Positions 10,327 through 21,321 of a stretch of 64,000 nucleotides of DNA are shown piece by piece. The notes under the pieces were generated by a model. The model worked only from the letters and a program-made list of their open reading frames with translations. It searched no databases and was not told where the DNA came from. Both the position numbers and the translations under genes were made by a program. The stretch covers positions 124,001 through 188,000 of the forward strand of contig NZ_JAAKGP010000005.1 in the NCBI RefSeq assembly GCF_011043545.1, given 5' to 3'. How positions within the stretch are numbered: position 1 is the stretch's first letter; the number at the start of each line of letters is the position of its first letter. Source of the stretch: Rhodobacter sp. SGA-6-6. GTDB lineage: Bacteria > Pseudomonadota > Alphaproteobacteria > Rhodobacterales > Rhodobacteraceae.

Positions 10327-11431
10327 TGCAACGCTTCCCGCCGTCAGCCGCTCGCTCTGGCAGGACGCCTGGCTTCGGTTGCGCAAGAACCGCGCCGCGG
10401 TCGCCAGCGCGGTGGTGCTGGCGGTGCTGGCGCTGGTCGGCATCTTCGGCCCGATGCTGTCGCCGCACAGCCATGCCACCATCTACCAGCAATATGTCCG
10501 CGTCGCCCCCAGCTTCGAGGCCTATCCCAAGGCCGAGGACATCCTGCCCGGCTTCGAGCGCGAGATGAAGCGCGCCCGGCTGACCGGGGCCGAGCCGGTG
10601 CTGGAGGGCAGCCGCCTCTCGGTCGCCCTGACCGCGGGGGAAAAGCCCATCGACCCGCGGGTGACCCGCTATTTCGAGCGGTCGGAACTGTTCTCGGCCC
10701 CGCAGCTGGACCTCGCCGAGGACGGGATGACCGGCACGCTGACCGTCAGCGTGAACCGGCAGTATTTCATCCTCGGCACCGACAACCTCGGCCGAGACAT
10801 GCTGACCCGGATCATGATCGGCATCCGCATCTCGCTGGCGATCGGCCTCCTCGCCTCGGTCATGGCGCTGATCATCGGCGTGGCCTGGGGGGCGACGGCG
10901 GGTTATCTGGGCGGGCGGATCGACAACGTGATGATGCGGATCGTCGACATCCTCTATTCGCTGCCCTTCATCTTCTTCGTCATCCTGCTGCTGGTGTTCT
11001 TCGGCCGAAGTCTGGTGATCATCTTCATCGCCATCGGCGCCACCGAATGGCTGGACATGGCCCGCATCGTCCGCGGCCAGACACTTTCCCTGAAGCGCCG
11101 CGAATTCGTGCAGGCGGCCGAGGCCCTGGGCGCCACCCGCCGCGGCATCCTGACCCGCCATATCGTGCCCAACCTCTTGGGCCCGGTGGTGGTCTTCGTC
11201 ACGCTGCTGGTGCCGAAGGCGATCCTCCTGGAGAGCCTGCTCTCCTTCCTGGGCCTCGGCGTCCAAGACCCGATGACCTCGCTTGGCCTCCTGATCTCGG
11301 AAGGCGCGCAGAACATGCGCGGCGCGGCCTGGCAGCTGATCGGCCCGGCGCTGACGCTGACCGCGATCCTGTTCGCGCTGAATTTCCTGGGCGACGGGTT
11401 GCGCGACAGCCTCGACCCGAAGGAGCGCTAG
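10319..11431 (+). CDS. Oligopeptide ABC transporter permease, OppC type
   Basis: Second permease, 370 residues. The start MTDATLPAVSRSLWQDAW fits OppC proteins, which begin with a cytoplasmic SLWQDAWLRLRKN-like segment. After the first helix there is a long periplasmic insertion of about 110 residues before ILGTDNLGRDMLTR, the typical OppC signature; the EAA loop is AAEALGATRRGILTRHIVPN. The insertion resembles larger OppC/YejE-type permeases. The ATPase gene begins directly after the stop. Confidence 0.93.
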   Translation: MTDATLPAVSRSLWQDAWLRLRKNRAAVASAVVLAVLALVGIFGPMLSPHSHATIYQQYVRVAPSFEAYPKAEDILPGFEREMKRARLTGAEPVLEGSRLSVALTAGEKPIDPRVTRYFERSELFSAPQLDLAEDGMTGTLTVSVNRQYFILGTDNLGRDMLTRIMIGIRISLAIGLLASVMALIIGVAWGATAGYLGGRIDNVMMRIVDILYSLPFIFFVILLLVFFGRSLVIIFIAIGATEWLDMARIVRGQTLSLKRREFVQAAEALGATRRGILTRHIVPNLLGPVVVFVTLLVPKAILLESLLSFLGLGVQDPMTSLGLLISEGAQNMRGAAWQLIGPALTLTAILFALNFLGDGLRDSLDPKER

Positions 11432-13066
<1,635 letters not shown>

Positions 13067-13070
13067 GCGG

Positions 13071-14015
13071 TCAACCGGGCAGGGCCACCCGGAACCCCAT
13101 GTGGCCGGTCGAGCTGCCGGGGGTGTTCTGGCTGCGGGAATGGACGAAATACCGCTCGCAATAGGAGGCGCAGCAGAGGTGGGAGCCGCCGCGGATCACC
13201 CGGGCCTCGCCCTCGTCCGGCCCGGCGGGGTTCGGCACCGGCGGGATGCGGGCCGGGGGCAGGTCGCCGAACCAGTCCGCCACCCATTCCCAGACATTGC
13301 CGGTCATGTTGAAGAGGCCGTAGCCGTTGGGCTGGTAGCTTTCCGCCGGGGCGGTGCCGGCATGGCCGTCCTCGGCGCTGTTCTCCATCGGGAAGCGGCC
13401 CTGCCAGGTGTTGTGGCGGTGGACGCCGCCGGGCGTCATCTCGTTGCCCCAGGGAAACTTCATCCGCTTCAGCCCGCCGCGCGCGGCATGTTCCCATTGC
13501 GCCTCGGTCGGCAGGGCGGTGCCGGTGAAGCGGGCGAAGGCGGCGGCATCCTCCCAGGACACATGCACCACCGGATGATCGGTGCGGTCCTCGATGCTGC
13601 TGCCCGGGCCCTCGGGATGGGCCCAGTCGGCGCCCTGCACCTGCCGCCACCAGGGGGTGCCGGGCGGGTGGACGGGATGCAGCGCCGCATCCTTCAGCCG
13701 GAGGTGGAAGACGAAGGACCAGCCCTCCCGCTCTGCGGTGGTGCGATGGCCGCTTTCCTGCACGAAGCGGGCAAAGAGGGCGTTGGTCACCGTGGTTGCG
13801 CCGATGCGGAACGGGTCCAGCCGGATGCGCCGCCGCGGGCTGTCGCGGTCGGGCGCATAGCGGGACCGGAGGGCGCCCATCTCGGCGAAGCCGCCGGGGA
13901 TCGGGCGCAGGGTGGCGAGCACCGCCTGCCGCAGCGCCTTTGAGGCGCCGCCGGCGGGCGGGTCGTCGCCCGGCGCCGGTTGCGGCCCTGCCGCGGGAGA
14001 GCAGCGGCAGGTCAT
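13071..14015 (-). CDS. Formylglycine-generating enzyme (SUMF1/FGE family)
   Basis: Copper-type FGE family protein, 314 residues, that would oxidise the active-site cysteine of a sulfatase to C-alpha-formylglycine. Recognisable are PTEAQWEHAARGG, NMTGNVWEWVADWFG and, near the C-terminus, IRGGSHLCCASYCERY followed by SRSQNTPGSSTGHMGFRV. The two cysteines in the L-C-x-x-x-Y-C arrangement match the catalytic pair of true FGEs rather than non-catalytic family members. The ATG overlaps the TGA of the upstream sulfatase by 4 nt, so enzyme and presumed substrate are made together. No signal peptide, consistent with cytoplasmic maturation. Confidence 0.9.
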   Translation of the reverse strand: MTCRCSPAAGPQPAPGDDPPAGGASKALRQAVLATLRPIPGGFAEMGALRSRYAPDRDSPRRRIRLDPFRIGATTVTNALFARFVQESGHRTTAEREGWSFVFHLRLKDAALHPVHPPGTPWWRQVQGADWAHPEGPGSSIEDRTDHPVVHVSWEDAAAFARFTGTALPTEAQWEHAARGGLKRMKFPWGNEMTPGGVHRHNTWQGRFPMENSAEDGHAGTAPAESYQPNGYGLFNMTGNVWEWVADWFGDLPPARIPPVPNPAGPDEGEARVIRGGSHLCCASYCERYFVHSRSQNTPGSSTGHMGFRVALPG

Positions 14016-15361
14016 TCGGCGCCTGCGTCGGGGACCGGGTCCTCCGACCGGGAAAACGCGTAGCCCTCCGCTGCCGCCCAATCCTCCAGCGCCCGGCGCA
14101 TCGGCGCGAAGGCGGGATGGTCCGGGCCGAGGTTGCGCAACTGCCAGTAATCGGTCCGCAGGTCGAAAAGCTGCCAGTCCTCCACCCCCGGGGCCGAGGC
14201 GTAACGGATGATCCGGTAGTCGCCCTTCCGGATCGTCACGCTGTGGCCGTAGAAGGAGGGGATCGCCCGATCGGGATCGCGCGCGCCCTGCATCATCGGC
14301 CGCAGCGAACGGCCCGCTGCCGCCGGCGGCGGCGCGAGGCCGGCGAAATCCAGCAGGGTCGGGCCGAGATCGACCAGCGCCACCGGGTCCTCGACCACCC
14401 GGCCGGCGGGTTGCGTCGGGTCGAAGATCACGAAGGGGACGTGCAGCGCCTGTTCCCACAGCGTGGTCTTGCGGTAGAGGTTGCGGTTGCCGAGGTGGAA
14501 GCCGTGGTCGGCCACCACCACGATCACCGTGTTTTCGGCATGGCGCGAGGCGCGCAGCGCGGCAAGCACCCGGCCCAGCTGGTGGTCGCCGTGGCTGTAG
14601 GCCGAGAAGTAGTTGCGGACGCTTTTCTGCCAGTAGTCCTCGTCCCGGAAATCCGTGTTCTCGGGGATGTGGCTGGTGACATAGGGGCTGTCGGCCAGAT
14701 AGCCGGTCCAGTCGGCGGGCCGCCGGAAGTTGCCGGGGTCATAGGCTTCCTTGAAGCGGGCGGGGGTGATGTGGGGGCCGTGCGGGCTGAAGAAGCCGAC
14801 CTCGCGGTAGAACGGTTGGTCGCCCTGATAGCTTTCCAGGAAGTCGATGGTGGAATTCGCCACCTGCTGGTCGAAGAAGAAATCGTCGTCCGCCCCGTCC
14901 AGCGTGCCGCGGCCGAGCCGGTGGCCGCCGTAGGCGCGGGAGCGCTTGCGCAAGTCCCGCGGCAGCCGCATGTCGACATCGAAGCTCTTGCGCGCGTCGG
15001 AGTAGAGCGCCTTGTGATGCGGCCGCGACAGCGCGGGCTTGTGGTGGATCTTGCCGCCGGACGAGCAGAACCAGCCGTTTTCCCGCAGCGTGTGGATCCA
15101 GCAGGCCTGCGGCTCCACCCGGTCGAAGACGAAGGTGGAATTGTCCAGGATGTCCAGGCTGTGCGGCAGCCGCGAGGTCATCATGCTGGCGCGCGAGGGG
15201 CCGCAGATCGGCGCCTGCGCATAGGCGGTCTGGAACACCGTGGCCAGGGCGCAGAGTTCTTCCAGATTGGGCAGCTTCAAGGGTTCGTTGAAGGCGGTCC
15301 GGTAGGGCCAGGGCGCGACCGCATCGTCGAAGGAGACAAGCAGGATGTTCTTTGCGGTCAT
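14012..15361 (-). CDS. Type I sulfatase, cysteine-type, iduronate-sulfatase-like
   Basis: Sulfatase family protein of 449 residues, hydrolysing a sulfate ester of unknown substrate. It begins MTAKNILLVSFDDAVAPWPY with the metal-binding Asp pair, has the C-x-P-x-R maturation motif in APICGPSRASMMTSRLP, so it needs formylglycine formation, and later VVVADHGFHLGNRNLYRK with further metal and sulfate ligands. Overall layout resembles iduronate-2-sulfatase-like and choline-sulfatase-like bacterial enzymes. No secretion signal is seen. The start is not supported by a strong ribosome site. It is followed by a translationally coupled FGE gene. The region just upstream (15362-15543) holds no gene I can recognise. 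Confidence 0.9.
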   Translation of the reverse strand: MTAKNILLVSFDDAVAPWPYRTAFNEPLKLPNLEELCALATVFQTAYAQAPICGPSRASMMTSRLPHSLDILDNSTFVFDRVEPQACWIHTLRENGWFCSSGGKIHHKPALSRPHHKALYSDARKSFDVDMRLPRDLRKRSRAYGGHRLGRGTLDGADDDFFFDQQVANSTIDFLESYQGDQPFYREVGFFSPHGPHITPARFKEAYDPGNFRRPADWTGYLADSPYVTSHIPENTDFRDEDYWQKSVRNYFSAYSHGDHQLGRVLAALRASRHAENTVIVVVADHGFHLGNRNLYRKTTLWEQALHVPFVIFDPTQPAGRVVEDPVALVDLGPTLLDFAGLAPPPAAAGRSLRPMMQGARDPDRAIPSFYGHSVTIRKGDYRIIRYASAPGVEDWQLFDLRTDYWQLRNLGPDHPAFAPMRRALEDWAAAEGYAFSRSEDPVPDAGAE

Positions 15362-15543
15362 GGCGTGCACTCTTACGGCATCGGCCCGCTGCCCCCTGCG
15401 GGAGGCGCGCCCGGAGGCTACATCGTCCCATCCCGCCGGCCGTTCAACCCGTCCCGCGTGCGAGCGCGGGGCCGTGTTGCCATATTGCCCGGGGGTGTCC
15501 GGGGGAGACCGACACATCCGACCCCGGAAAGCCCGCGGCCCGG

Positions 15544-15758
15544 CCCGGGCGGGAGAAGGCGAGGCACCGCCTCGCCCCCGCCCGTGCGGATGGGTTCACC
15601 CGGAGACGGCGGTGGCTTTAAACCCCGAGAGGCCAGCGCCCGACCCGGCGGGCGAGAAGCGCCCGCCGAGGGCGGGGCGGGCGCTGGCCGGGCCATTGAG
15701 GCCCGGCCGGGACAAGGGGAAGCGTTACGCTGTGGCGAAGGCGATGGCCTTCGCCAAG
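15544..15758 (+). repeat. Four-hairpin intergenic element, copy 1
   Basis: Copy 1 of six in the window. In this orientation the order is: nested hairpin around GGCGAGGCACCGCCTCGCC; conserved linker ending AAACCCCGAGAG; long nested hairpin with outer arms GCCAGCGCCCG / CGGGCGCTGGC; hairpin GGCCGGGCC / GGCCCGGCC; terminal hairpin GGCGAAGGC / GCCTTCGCC. It fills the space between the sulfatase start and the DUF1501 stop (15795). No reading frame in it is believable as coding. Confidence 0.88.
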
Positions 15759-15794
15759 GGGATCGCGGATGAAGGCGCCGGACACCGACCCGGA

Positions 15795-16967
15795 CTACAG
15801 GATCAGCCCCGGATCGCGGCCGAGGTCCAGCCCCGGGAAGACCACCTCCTCCAGCTGCCGCGCCTCCAGCCCGAACAGCGCCCGCAGCGCATGGGCGGGG
15901 TAGCGGCGCAGGTCGTCCACCGGCATCAGGTCGCGCCGGTCCAGCAGGTCCGCCTCGGCCAGGCCCGGCCAGTCGCCGAAGGCCCGTCCCCCGCGCAACA
16001 GGCCGCCGGCCGCCAGCATCACCCCGCCGGTGCCGTGGTCCGTCCCGCCCGAGCCGTTCTCGCGGGCGGTGCGGCCGAATTCGGTCATGGTCAGCACCAG
16101 CGTCCTGCCCCAGGCCTCGCCGAGCGCGGCCCGCAAGGACAGGATCACCCGGGCCAGCAGCGGCAGGCGTTCGCCGATCAGGTGGGTCTGGCGCTGGTGG
16201 GTGTCCCAGCCGTTCAGCGCGAAGGCGGCGATCCGGGCCGGGCCGAGCAGCTGCCGCGCCAGCTCCTGCCCGAGCAGGTCATACATCTCGGCCTCGCGCA
16301 GGATCTTGCCCTTGCCGCCCGCCGTCGCCAGTTCCATCGCGGCGGCGAAGGCGGGGCCGGTCAGCGGGTCCTCCCGGTGCAGCCGGTCCAGCAGGCTGCG
16401 GCCCTGCGCCGAAAGCTGGTTCTCCTCGACCGGGAACCAGTGGCCGGTCGGCACGCCGCCTTCCATGATCATCAGCCGCTCCTGCCCGACCGAAAGCCCG
16501 GTGCCGCCGTCGGCGCCCGGGATCAGCCCGATCGCCCGGTTCAGCCAGCCGTCGCGGGCCGGCCCCACCGCGCCGTCGGCGCGGCCCGAGCCGTGTTCCA
16601 GCGCGTCCTGGCCGATGAAATGGCTGCGCCCCTTGCGGTAGGGCAGGGCCAGCGCATGGGCGAAGGCGAATTCGCCGCTCTGCCACAGCGGATGCAGCGC
16701 CTCCAGCGCCGGATGCAGGGCGAAGCGGTCGTCCAGCGGCAGGCCGCCGGGGGCCTGCGACAGCAGCGTCGGCCGCAGCCCGGCATAGTCCGGGTCGCCG
16801 AGCGGGCGGATCACGTCCAGCCCGTCCATCGCCCCGCGCAAGAGGATGGTGACCAGGCGGTTCTCGGACCCGGCGGCGGCGAAGACGACCTCGCTGACCA
16901 TGCTGCCGAGCGCGGCGGCGCCGGCGCAGGTCAGGAAGCTGCGGCGCGTGAGATGCAGCAGGGCCAT
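15795..16967 (-). CDS. DUF1501 family protein with Tat signal
   Basis: 390-residue DUF1501 protein, an alkaline-phosphatase/sulfatase-fold family of unknown function usually paired with DUF1800. The N-terminus LTRRSFLTCAGAAALGSMV carries the twin-arginine motif followed by a hydrophobic core, predicting Tat export. Conserved blocks are VTILLRGAMDGLDVIRPLGD, a WDTHQRQ segment, TMTEFGRTARENGSGGTDHG and a closing region of metal-ligand-like residues. The start lies 1 nt from the stop of DUF1800. Biological role not known; frequently linked to surface or polysaccharide functions, but that is association only. Confidence 0.88.
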   Translation of the reverse strand: MALLHLTRRSFLTCAGAAALGSMVSEVVFAAAGSENRLVTILLRGAMDGLDVIRPLGDPDYAGLRPTLLSQAPGGLPLDDRFALHPALEALHPLWQSGEFAFAHALALPYRKGRSHFIGQDALEHGSGRADGAVGPARDGWLNRAIGLIPGADGGTGLSVGQERLMIMEGGVPTGHWFPVEENQLSAQGRSLLDRLHREDPLTGPAFAAAMELATAGGKGKILREAEMYDLLGQELARQLLGPARIAAFALNGWDTHQRQTHLIGERLPLLARVILSLRAALGEAWGRTLVLTMTEFGRTARENGSGGTDHGTGGVMLAAGGLLRGGRAFGDWPGLAEADLLDRRDLMPVDDLRRYPAHALRALFGLEARQLEEVVFPGLDLGRDPGLIL

Positions 16968-16968
16968 G

Positions 16969-18315
16969 TCATCTCCTCATGAATTCGGGCGAGCCGAGCA
17001 GCACCGCCACCCCTTCCCACCGCTGTTCGGCGCCCTGCACGGCAAAGCGCAGCGCCGGGCTGGCCAGATCGCCGAGGACGAGGTCGGTCACCGCCAGCGG
17101 GTCCTTGGTCTCGGCGGCGGCGCGGGCCGCGTCGACGGCGAAGTCGATGCGGGCGGCCATCATCGGCGGGGTCAGCCAGTCCTCCGCCATCTCGGGCCAG
17201 CCGTCCGGCCCGCGCGGGCGGAAGATCGGCTGCCCCATCCGCATCAGCGCCTCCGGCAGGCGGAAGCCCTGCTTGCCGTGCAGGCCGGGCAGCCCGGTCT
17301 CGCGGCCGGTCAGGCCGAGCGCCCGCAGGCAGGCCGCCGCATATTCCTGCGGGCTGCGCAGCTTGGCCAGCACCGGGTCCTGCGCCGCGGGATGGTCCAG
17401 CAGCACCCGGTAAAGCGCGGGCAGGTCGCCGCCCTCGCGCAGATAGGCCTGCGTCAGCGCCTCCACCAGATCGGCGGGCGGGTCGTCGCTGATGAAATGC
17501 CGTGCCAGCAGCCGGGCCACCGACAGCGCCGTCTCGGGCCGGGCGGCGACGACCGAGACCAGCCGGTCGATCTCGGCCACCGGGTCGTCGTCGCCGAAGC
17601 GCTGGCCGAGGATGGTCTTCGCCCCCGGCTCCACCGCCGCGGTGTTGAGGCCCGGCCCGTTCGCATCCGGCTGCATCCCGGCCAGCAGCCGCGCCAGTTC
17701 GGTCACGTCGGCCTGGGTATAGCCGGTGCCCATCGAATGCAGTTCCAGGAATTCCCGGGCGAGGTTCTCGTTCAGGCCCAGGCCCTTGCGCAGCCCGAGG
17801 CTGGAATTCGGGCCGATGGAGCGTTTCTGGTCGAGATAGACCTGCATCGCCGGATGCCAGAGCGAGGCGCGCAGCATGTCCTCGAAGCGCCCGGCCAGAT
17901 GCGCCCGCGCCACCTCGGTCCGGAAGGGCTCGATCAGCAGCCCGGCGTTGCCGACCACGCCCACGGTCAGCCGGTTGGCCCAGAGGTTGGCCAGCCGCTC
18001 GACGAAGCCGTTCCGCGCCGCCACCGGGCGCAGGACGAAGGCCAGCTGATCCTCGGCGAAGATGGTCTTCAGCTGGCGGCCGGGCGCATTCTCGTCCTGA
18101 TCCGACATGTCGCCGGTCTTGCGGCGGCGCCTGACCTCGGCGCGGTGCCGGTCCATCAGCGCCTGGCGCGTGGCGCCGTCGGGCCGGGCGAAGCGGTCGC
18201 TCTCGGGGTCCGGGGCGGTCAGCTGCGCCATCAGCTCCCCGGGCGCGAAGGCCTCCGCCCCGGTGTTCCCGGCGGCGGGGCCGTAGCCGAAGCGGATCTG
18301 CGCAAGCGGGGTCAT
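16969..18315 (-). CDS. DUF1800 family protein
   Basis: 448-residue DUF1800 protein. The start MTPLAQIRFGYGPAAGNTG is typical for these proteins, which begin with an FGYGP-like motif; other conserved stretches are LWANRLTVG, SIGPNSSLGLRKGLGLNENL and AREFLELHSMGTGYTQADVT. Function unknown. It precedes and nearly touches the Tat-exported DUF1501 gene, the standard genomic pairing. No signal peptide is evident with this start. Confidence 0.87.
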   Translation of the reverse strand: MTPLAQIRFGYGPAAGNTGAEAFAPGELMAQLTAPDPESDRFARPDGATRQALMDRHRAEVRRRRKTGDMSDQDENAPGRQLKTIFAEDQLAFVLRPVAARNGFVERLANLWANRLTVGVVGNAGLLIEPFRTEVARAHLAGRFEDMLRASLWHPAMQVYLDQKRSIGPNSSLGLRKGLGLNENLAREFLELHSMGTGYTQADVTELARLLAGMQPDANGPGLNTAAVEPGAKTILGQRFGDDDPVAEIDRLVSVVAARPETALSVARLLARHFISDDPPADLVEALTQAYLREGGDLPALYRVLLDHPAAQDPVLAKLRSPQEYAAACLRALGLTGRETGLPGLHGKQGFRLPEALMRMGQPIFRPRGPDGWPEMAEDWLTPPMMAARIDFAVDAARAAAETKDPLAVTDLVLGDLASPALRFAVQGAEQRWEGVAVLLGSPEFMRR

Positions 18316-18342
18316 CCCGGATCGCCTCCTCTGCGGACCCGA

Positions 18343-19218
18343 TCAGTGCTGCTTGGAGAACTGGGCCAGCCGCCGCACGCCTGCATGTCGTTCCAGCATG
18401 TCCTTGGCCTGCCGCGACAGGCCGGTTTCCTTGACGATATCCCAGATCCGGTAGTGGACGGTGAAGATTTCCCGGTCGGTCGGCAAGGGTTTGCCGCGCT
18501 CGCGCCCGCCGAGGATGAAATGCTGCTCGTCGCCGAGCAGGTTCCAGTCCAGCCCCGCCTTGCGGATGGCCAGCGGCATCGACATCTGGTCCAGGTAGGG
18601 CCGCTTCTTCGGCAGGTCGGGATCGGCGTCGATCCTTTGCGCGACCTGCATCCAGACCTGCGGGAAGGTCAGCCCCTCGGCGTTGCGGTGCCGTTCGGGA
18701 AAGCTGAACAGGCCCGAGGAGAAATAGGGAACCCGCTCCTGCCCCTTGCGCTGCTTCATCAGCTTGAACCGCTCGGAAGGCAGCTCCATCCCGCAGGTGG
18801 CGTAGATCCGGTCCCAGATGCTTTGCGGCGCCCAGTTCATCGAGGCGGCCTTGGACAGGGTGACATGCCCCTCGCGGACGATGTTCTCCACCCGGTTGGG
18901 GCGCAGGCAGAGGATGTCGGAATCCATGAAGCAGGAGAAGTCGGTGTCGCGCGGCTCCAGCGTGGCGAGAAGCTTGTTGCCGTGCGGGTAGGGCGGGTCG
19001 AAGCGGCCCTCGGTCGCAAAGCCGCGCAGGTCCACGTCCATGAGGCGCAGCGCCTGCTTCACATCGGCCTGCACGCTGTCCAGCTTCTGCTCGGGGCAGT
19101 AGCCGACCAGCTTCACCGCCTTGCCGAACTGCTCGCGGATCGAGGCGGCAAGGTAGCAGGCCATCAGCTGGTAGTCCGGCGGCTCGACGATGAAATAGAT
19201 GGTCAGGCTGGGCGGCAT
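18343..19218 (-). CDS. Glycosyltransferase-like protein (GT-A, DxD)
   Basis: 291-residue protein beginning MPPSLTIYFIVEPPDYQLMA, a nucleotide-sugar transferase-like opening. FSCFMDSDILCLRP contains the D-x-D metal/sugar-nucleotide motif, and PYLDQMSMPLAIRKAGLDWN resembles the acceptor-side segment of GT8-like or alpha-1,4 glycosyltransferases. First gene 3' of the GT61 fusion on the same strand, overlapping it by 16 nt, so part of one polysaccharide-type operon. Sugar and acceptor are unknown. Confidence 0.65.
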   Translation of the reverse strand: MPPSLTIYFIVEPPDYQLMACYLAASIREQFGKAVKLVGYCPEQKLDSVQADVKQALRLMDVDLRGFATEGRFDPPYPHGNKLLATLEPRDTDFSCFMDSDILCLRPNRVENIVREGHVTLSKAASMNWAPQSIWDRIYATCGMELPSERFKLMKQRKGQERVPYFSSGLFSFPERHRNAEGLTFPQVWMQVAQRIDADPDLPKKRPYLDQMSMPLAIRKAGLDWNLLGDEQHFILGGRERGKPLPTDREIFTVHYRIWDIVKETGLSRQAKDMLERHAGVRRLAQFSKQH

Positions 19219-21284
19219 CCGTCGTCCTCCTGTGCCTCGGGCTCGTCCTGCCGCAGCGGGCGGAAGGGCTGGCCGCGCTTGTCCTGGATCTGGTCGAGCA
19301 GGGCGCGGATCCCGGCCGGGTCCGGCAGGTCGGGACGGAACTCCTCGGGGACATAGCCGGATGCGGCCAGCCGGGCGAAGAGGGCGTCGAAGTCCAGCTC
19401 GCCCACCGACTTGTAGTCGGATCGCGTCGCGCCCTCGGCCACCCAGTCGGTGCGCACCACGTCGATCACGTCGATGTCGACGCCGCAGAACGACCGGAAC
19501 TGCAGCAGGTAGTCGTCCACGTTCGCCCGCGACCGCCGCTTGATCATCGCGACCCGGGCGCCCGGCGGCAGCACATAGGCGGCCAGATGCAGGGCCGAGC
19601 CGTCCAGCGCCACGATCCGCCGCGCGGCCTTGTAGCGGGCGACCTGCACCTCCAGCGGGTGGCGTTCGGGGTGGAAAATCTCGTAGCCGAGGCGGGCGAG
19701 GTTCTCCTCGATCACCGTCTCGCCCAGTATGCCGCCGCGCTGCGCGTTCAGCCTTGCGCGCGAGATGTAGAGGAGGTCCGAGCCTTCGGCCGCGGCTGCC
19801 GCATTCAGCCGGCGCTGCATGAAGGCGCGGTAGGCGGCCGAGCCGGCATAGCGGTCGCCCCAGCCGAAGCCGAGTTCCGGCACGATCAGCCGCTCGACCC
19901 GCAGCACGCTGCCATGGGTGCGGACCGGCAGGTCGATGTCCAGCAGGCGGAAGAACGGTGCGAGGTCCTGGATCGCGCGCTCGATGGCGGCGACCTGGCC
20001 GCGGTAGGGCAGGTAGAGGATGCTGTCGGGCGGCTGGTCCAGATGGTCCAGCGCCCAGAGCCGCGCGGTGGCCTCCACCAGGAAATGCCCGAAATGGCCG
20101 CGGAAATGGCCGGCGTAGAGATGGGTGCCGGGCAGGTCGACGATCTTCTCGCGCGGGCCGAGCGCGGGCTGCGGATAGGATTTCCGCGCCCGGATCCAGC
20201 CCTTCGACAGCGGGCACCATGCGCCGGAGGCATCCAGCACGCCGCAGGCCAGCGGCCGGTCGGTCTTGCGCTCGGGGATGACCAGCGCCTGCGACAGGAT
20301 CGCCATTTCGCCCCGGAACGGCCGCAGGGGCGGCGGCTCGGTGATGAAAAGCGTCTCGTCGTCGGCGGCGGGCATGGGGGGCGGCCCGGCCATGGCGGCC
20401 TTCAGCCGCCGGGCGGCGCGGCGGGCGAAGCGGCTGTCGGGGTCGCTGCGGGCCAGCTGCCGGGCGGCGGCCAGCGCCAGCCGCAGGTGGCCGCGCCGCT
20501 CGGCCTCGGCCAGCAGCGCCTTCTGCCAGGCCGGCTGCTGCCGCCGCGCCCGCAGGCCGCGCGCCAGCGCCAGGGGGTCCGGCGTTCCGCGCGCCACGCC
20601 CTCGATCAGCGCCTGCAGCGCCCCGGTCGACTTGATCTGGCGGATGGCGCGGTGGCCCATGTGGCCGACCCGCAGGTGGCGGACATTGGGGCCGTCGATC
20701 CGCCGGGCATGGGCGGCATCCTCGGGCACGAAGGGATCGTAGACCAGATGCACCTCGGCCGCCGATTTCGCACCCGCCGCGGCGTCGAGGAAATCGGGGC
20801 TCTGCCAGTCCCATTTGCGCGAGGCATAGCGGTAGCGTTTCTCGAACGGCACCAGCGCCGGGGCGAGGCTGGACTGCGGGCTGAAGGCCAGCACCACCGA
20901 TCCGGGCACCAGCGCCGAATAGGCCAGCGCCGCGAAACCGCCCATCGAGGCGCCCACGAAGACCACCCGGCGGAAGCCCTGGAACAGCCCGGCATCGCGC
21001 AGCGCCGCGATCAGCCGCGGGGTGTCCGCGTTGCGATACCAGTCCTTGCGCGAGGCCATCAGCCCCAGGATCGAGAAGCCGCCCTTCGCCGCCCGTCCCT
21101 GCAGCCAGGGCTGCGGCGGGTCGTATTCCCCGATCGAGCCGAGGTTGTCGAAGGTCACCAGCAGCACGTCCGAGCGGCGGATGAACCAGGCATCGACCAG
21201 CCCGCCGCGGAAGAGGAAACCGTCGCGCCCGGCCAGATCGGCAAGGTCCGCCAGTTCCGGCGGCGGGGGGAAGATCGCCGGCAT
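19203..21284 (-). CDS. Alpha/beta hydrolase-like domain fused to GT61-type glycosyltransferase
   Basis: 693-residue two-domain protein. The N-terminal ~250 residues carry a hydrolase-like nucleophile elbow VFVGASMGGFAALAYSAL (Ser in G-A-S-M-G). The C-terminal ~350 residues look like GT61/DUF563 glycosyltransferases: GHFGHFLVEATARLWALDHL, ISRARLNAQRGG and IVALDGSALHLAAYVLPPGA. The start at 21284 (MPAIFPPPPEL) is preferred because the preceding acidic run is actually a strong GGAGGAGGAGAAG ribosome site; longer starts run into the upstream gene. The order suggests one enzyme that modifies and transfers, but no substrate can be named. Confidence 0.75.
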   Translation of the reverse strand: MPAIFPPPPELADLADLAGRDGFLFRGGLVDAWFIRRSDVLLVTFDNLGSIGEYDPPQPWLQGRAAKGGFSILGLMASRKDWYRNADTPRLIAALRDAGLFQGFRRVVFVGASMGGFAALAYSALVPGSVVLAFSPQSSLAPALVPFEKRYRYASRKWDWQSPDFLDAAAGAKSAAEVHLVYDPFVPEDAAHARRIDGPNVRHLRVGHMGHRAIRQIKSTGALQALIEGVARGTPDPLALARGLRARRQQPAWQKALLAEAERRGHLRLALAAARQLARSDPDSRFARRAARRLKAAMAGPPPMPAADDETLFITEPPPLRPFRGEMAILSQALVIPERKTDRPLACGVLDASGAWCPLSKGWIRARKSYPQPALGPREKIVDLPGTHLYAGHFRGHFGHFLVEATARLWALDHLDQPPDSILYLPYRGQVAAIERAIQDLAPFFRLLDIDLPVRTHGSVLRVERLIVPELGFGWGDRYAGSAAYRAFMQRRLNAAAAAEGSDLLYISRARLNAQRGGILGETVIEENLARLGYEIFHPERHPLEVQVARYKAARRIVALDGSALHLAAYVLPPGARVAMIKRRSRANVDDYLLQFRSFCGVDIDVIDVVRTDWVAEGATRSDYKSVGELDFDALFARLAASGYVPEEFRPDLPDPAGIRALLDQIQDKRGQPFRPLRQDEPEAQEDDGCRPA

Positions 21285-21321
21285 CGGCGCGGCCTTCTCC
21301 TCCTCCTCGCGGTCCCGGTCC

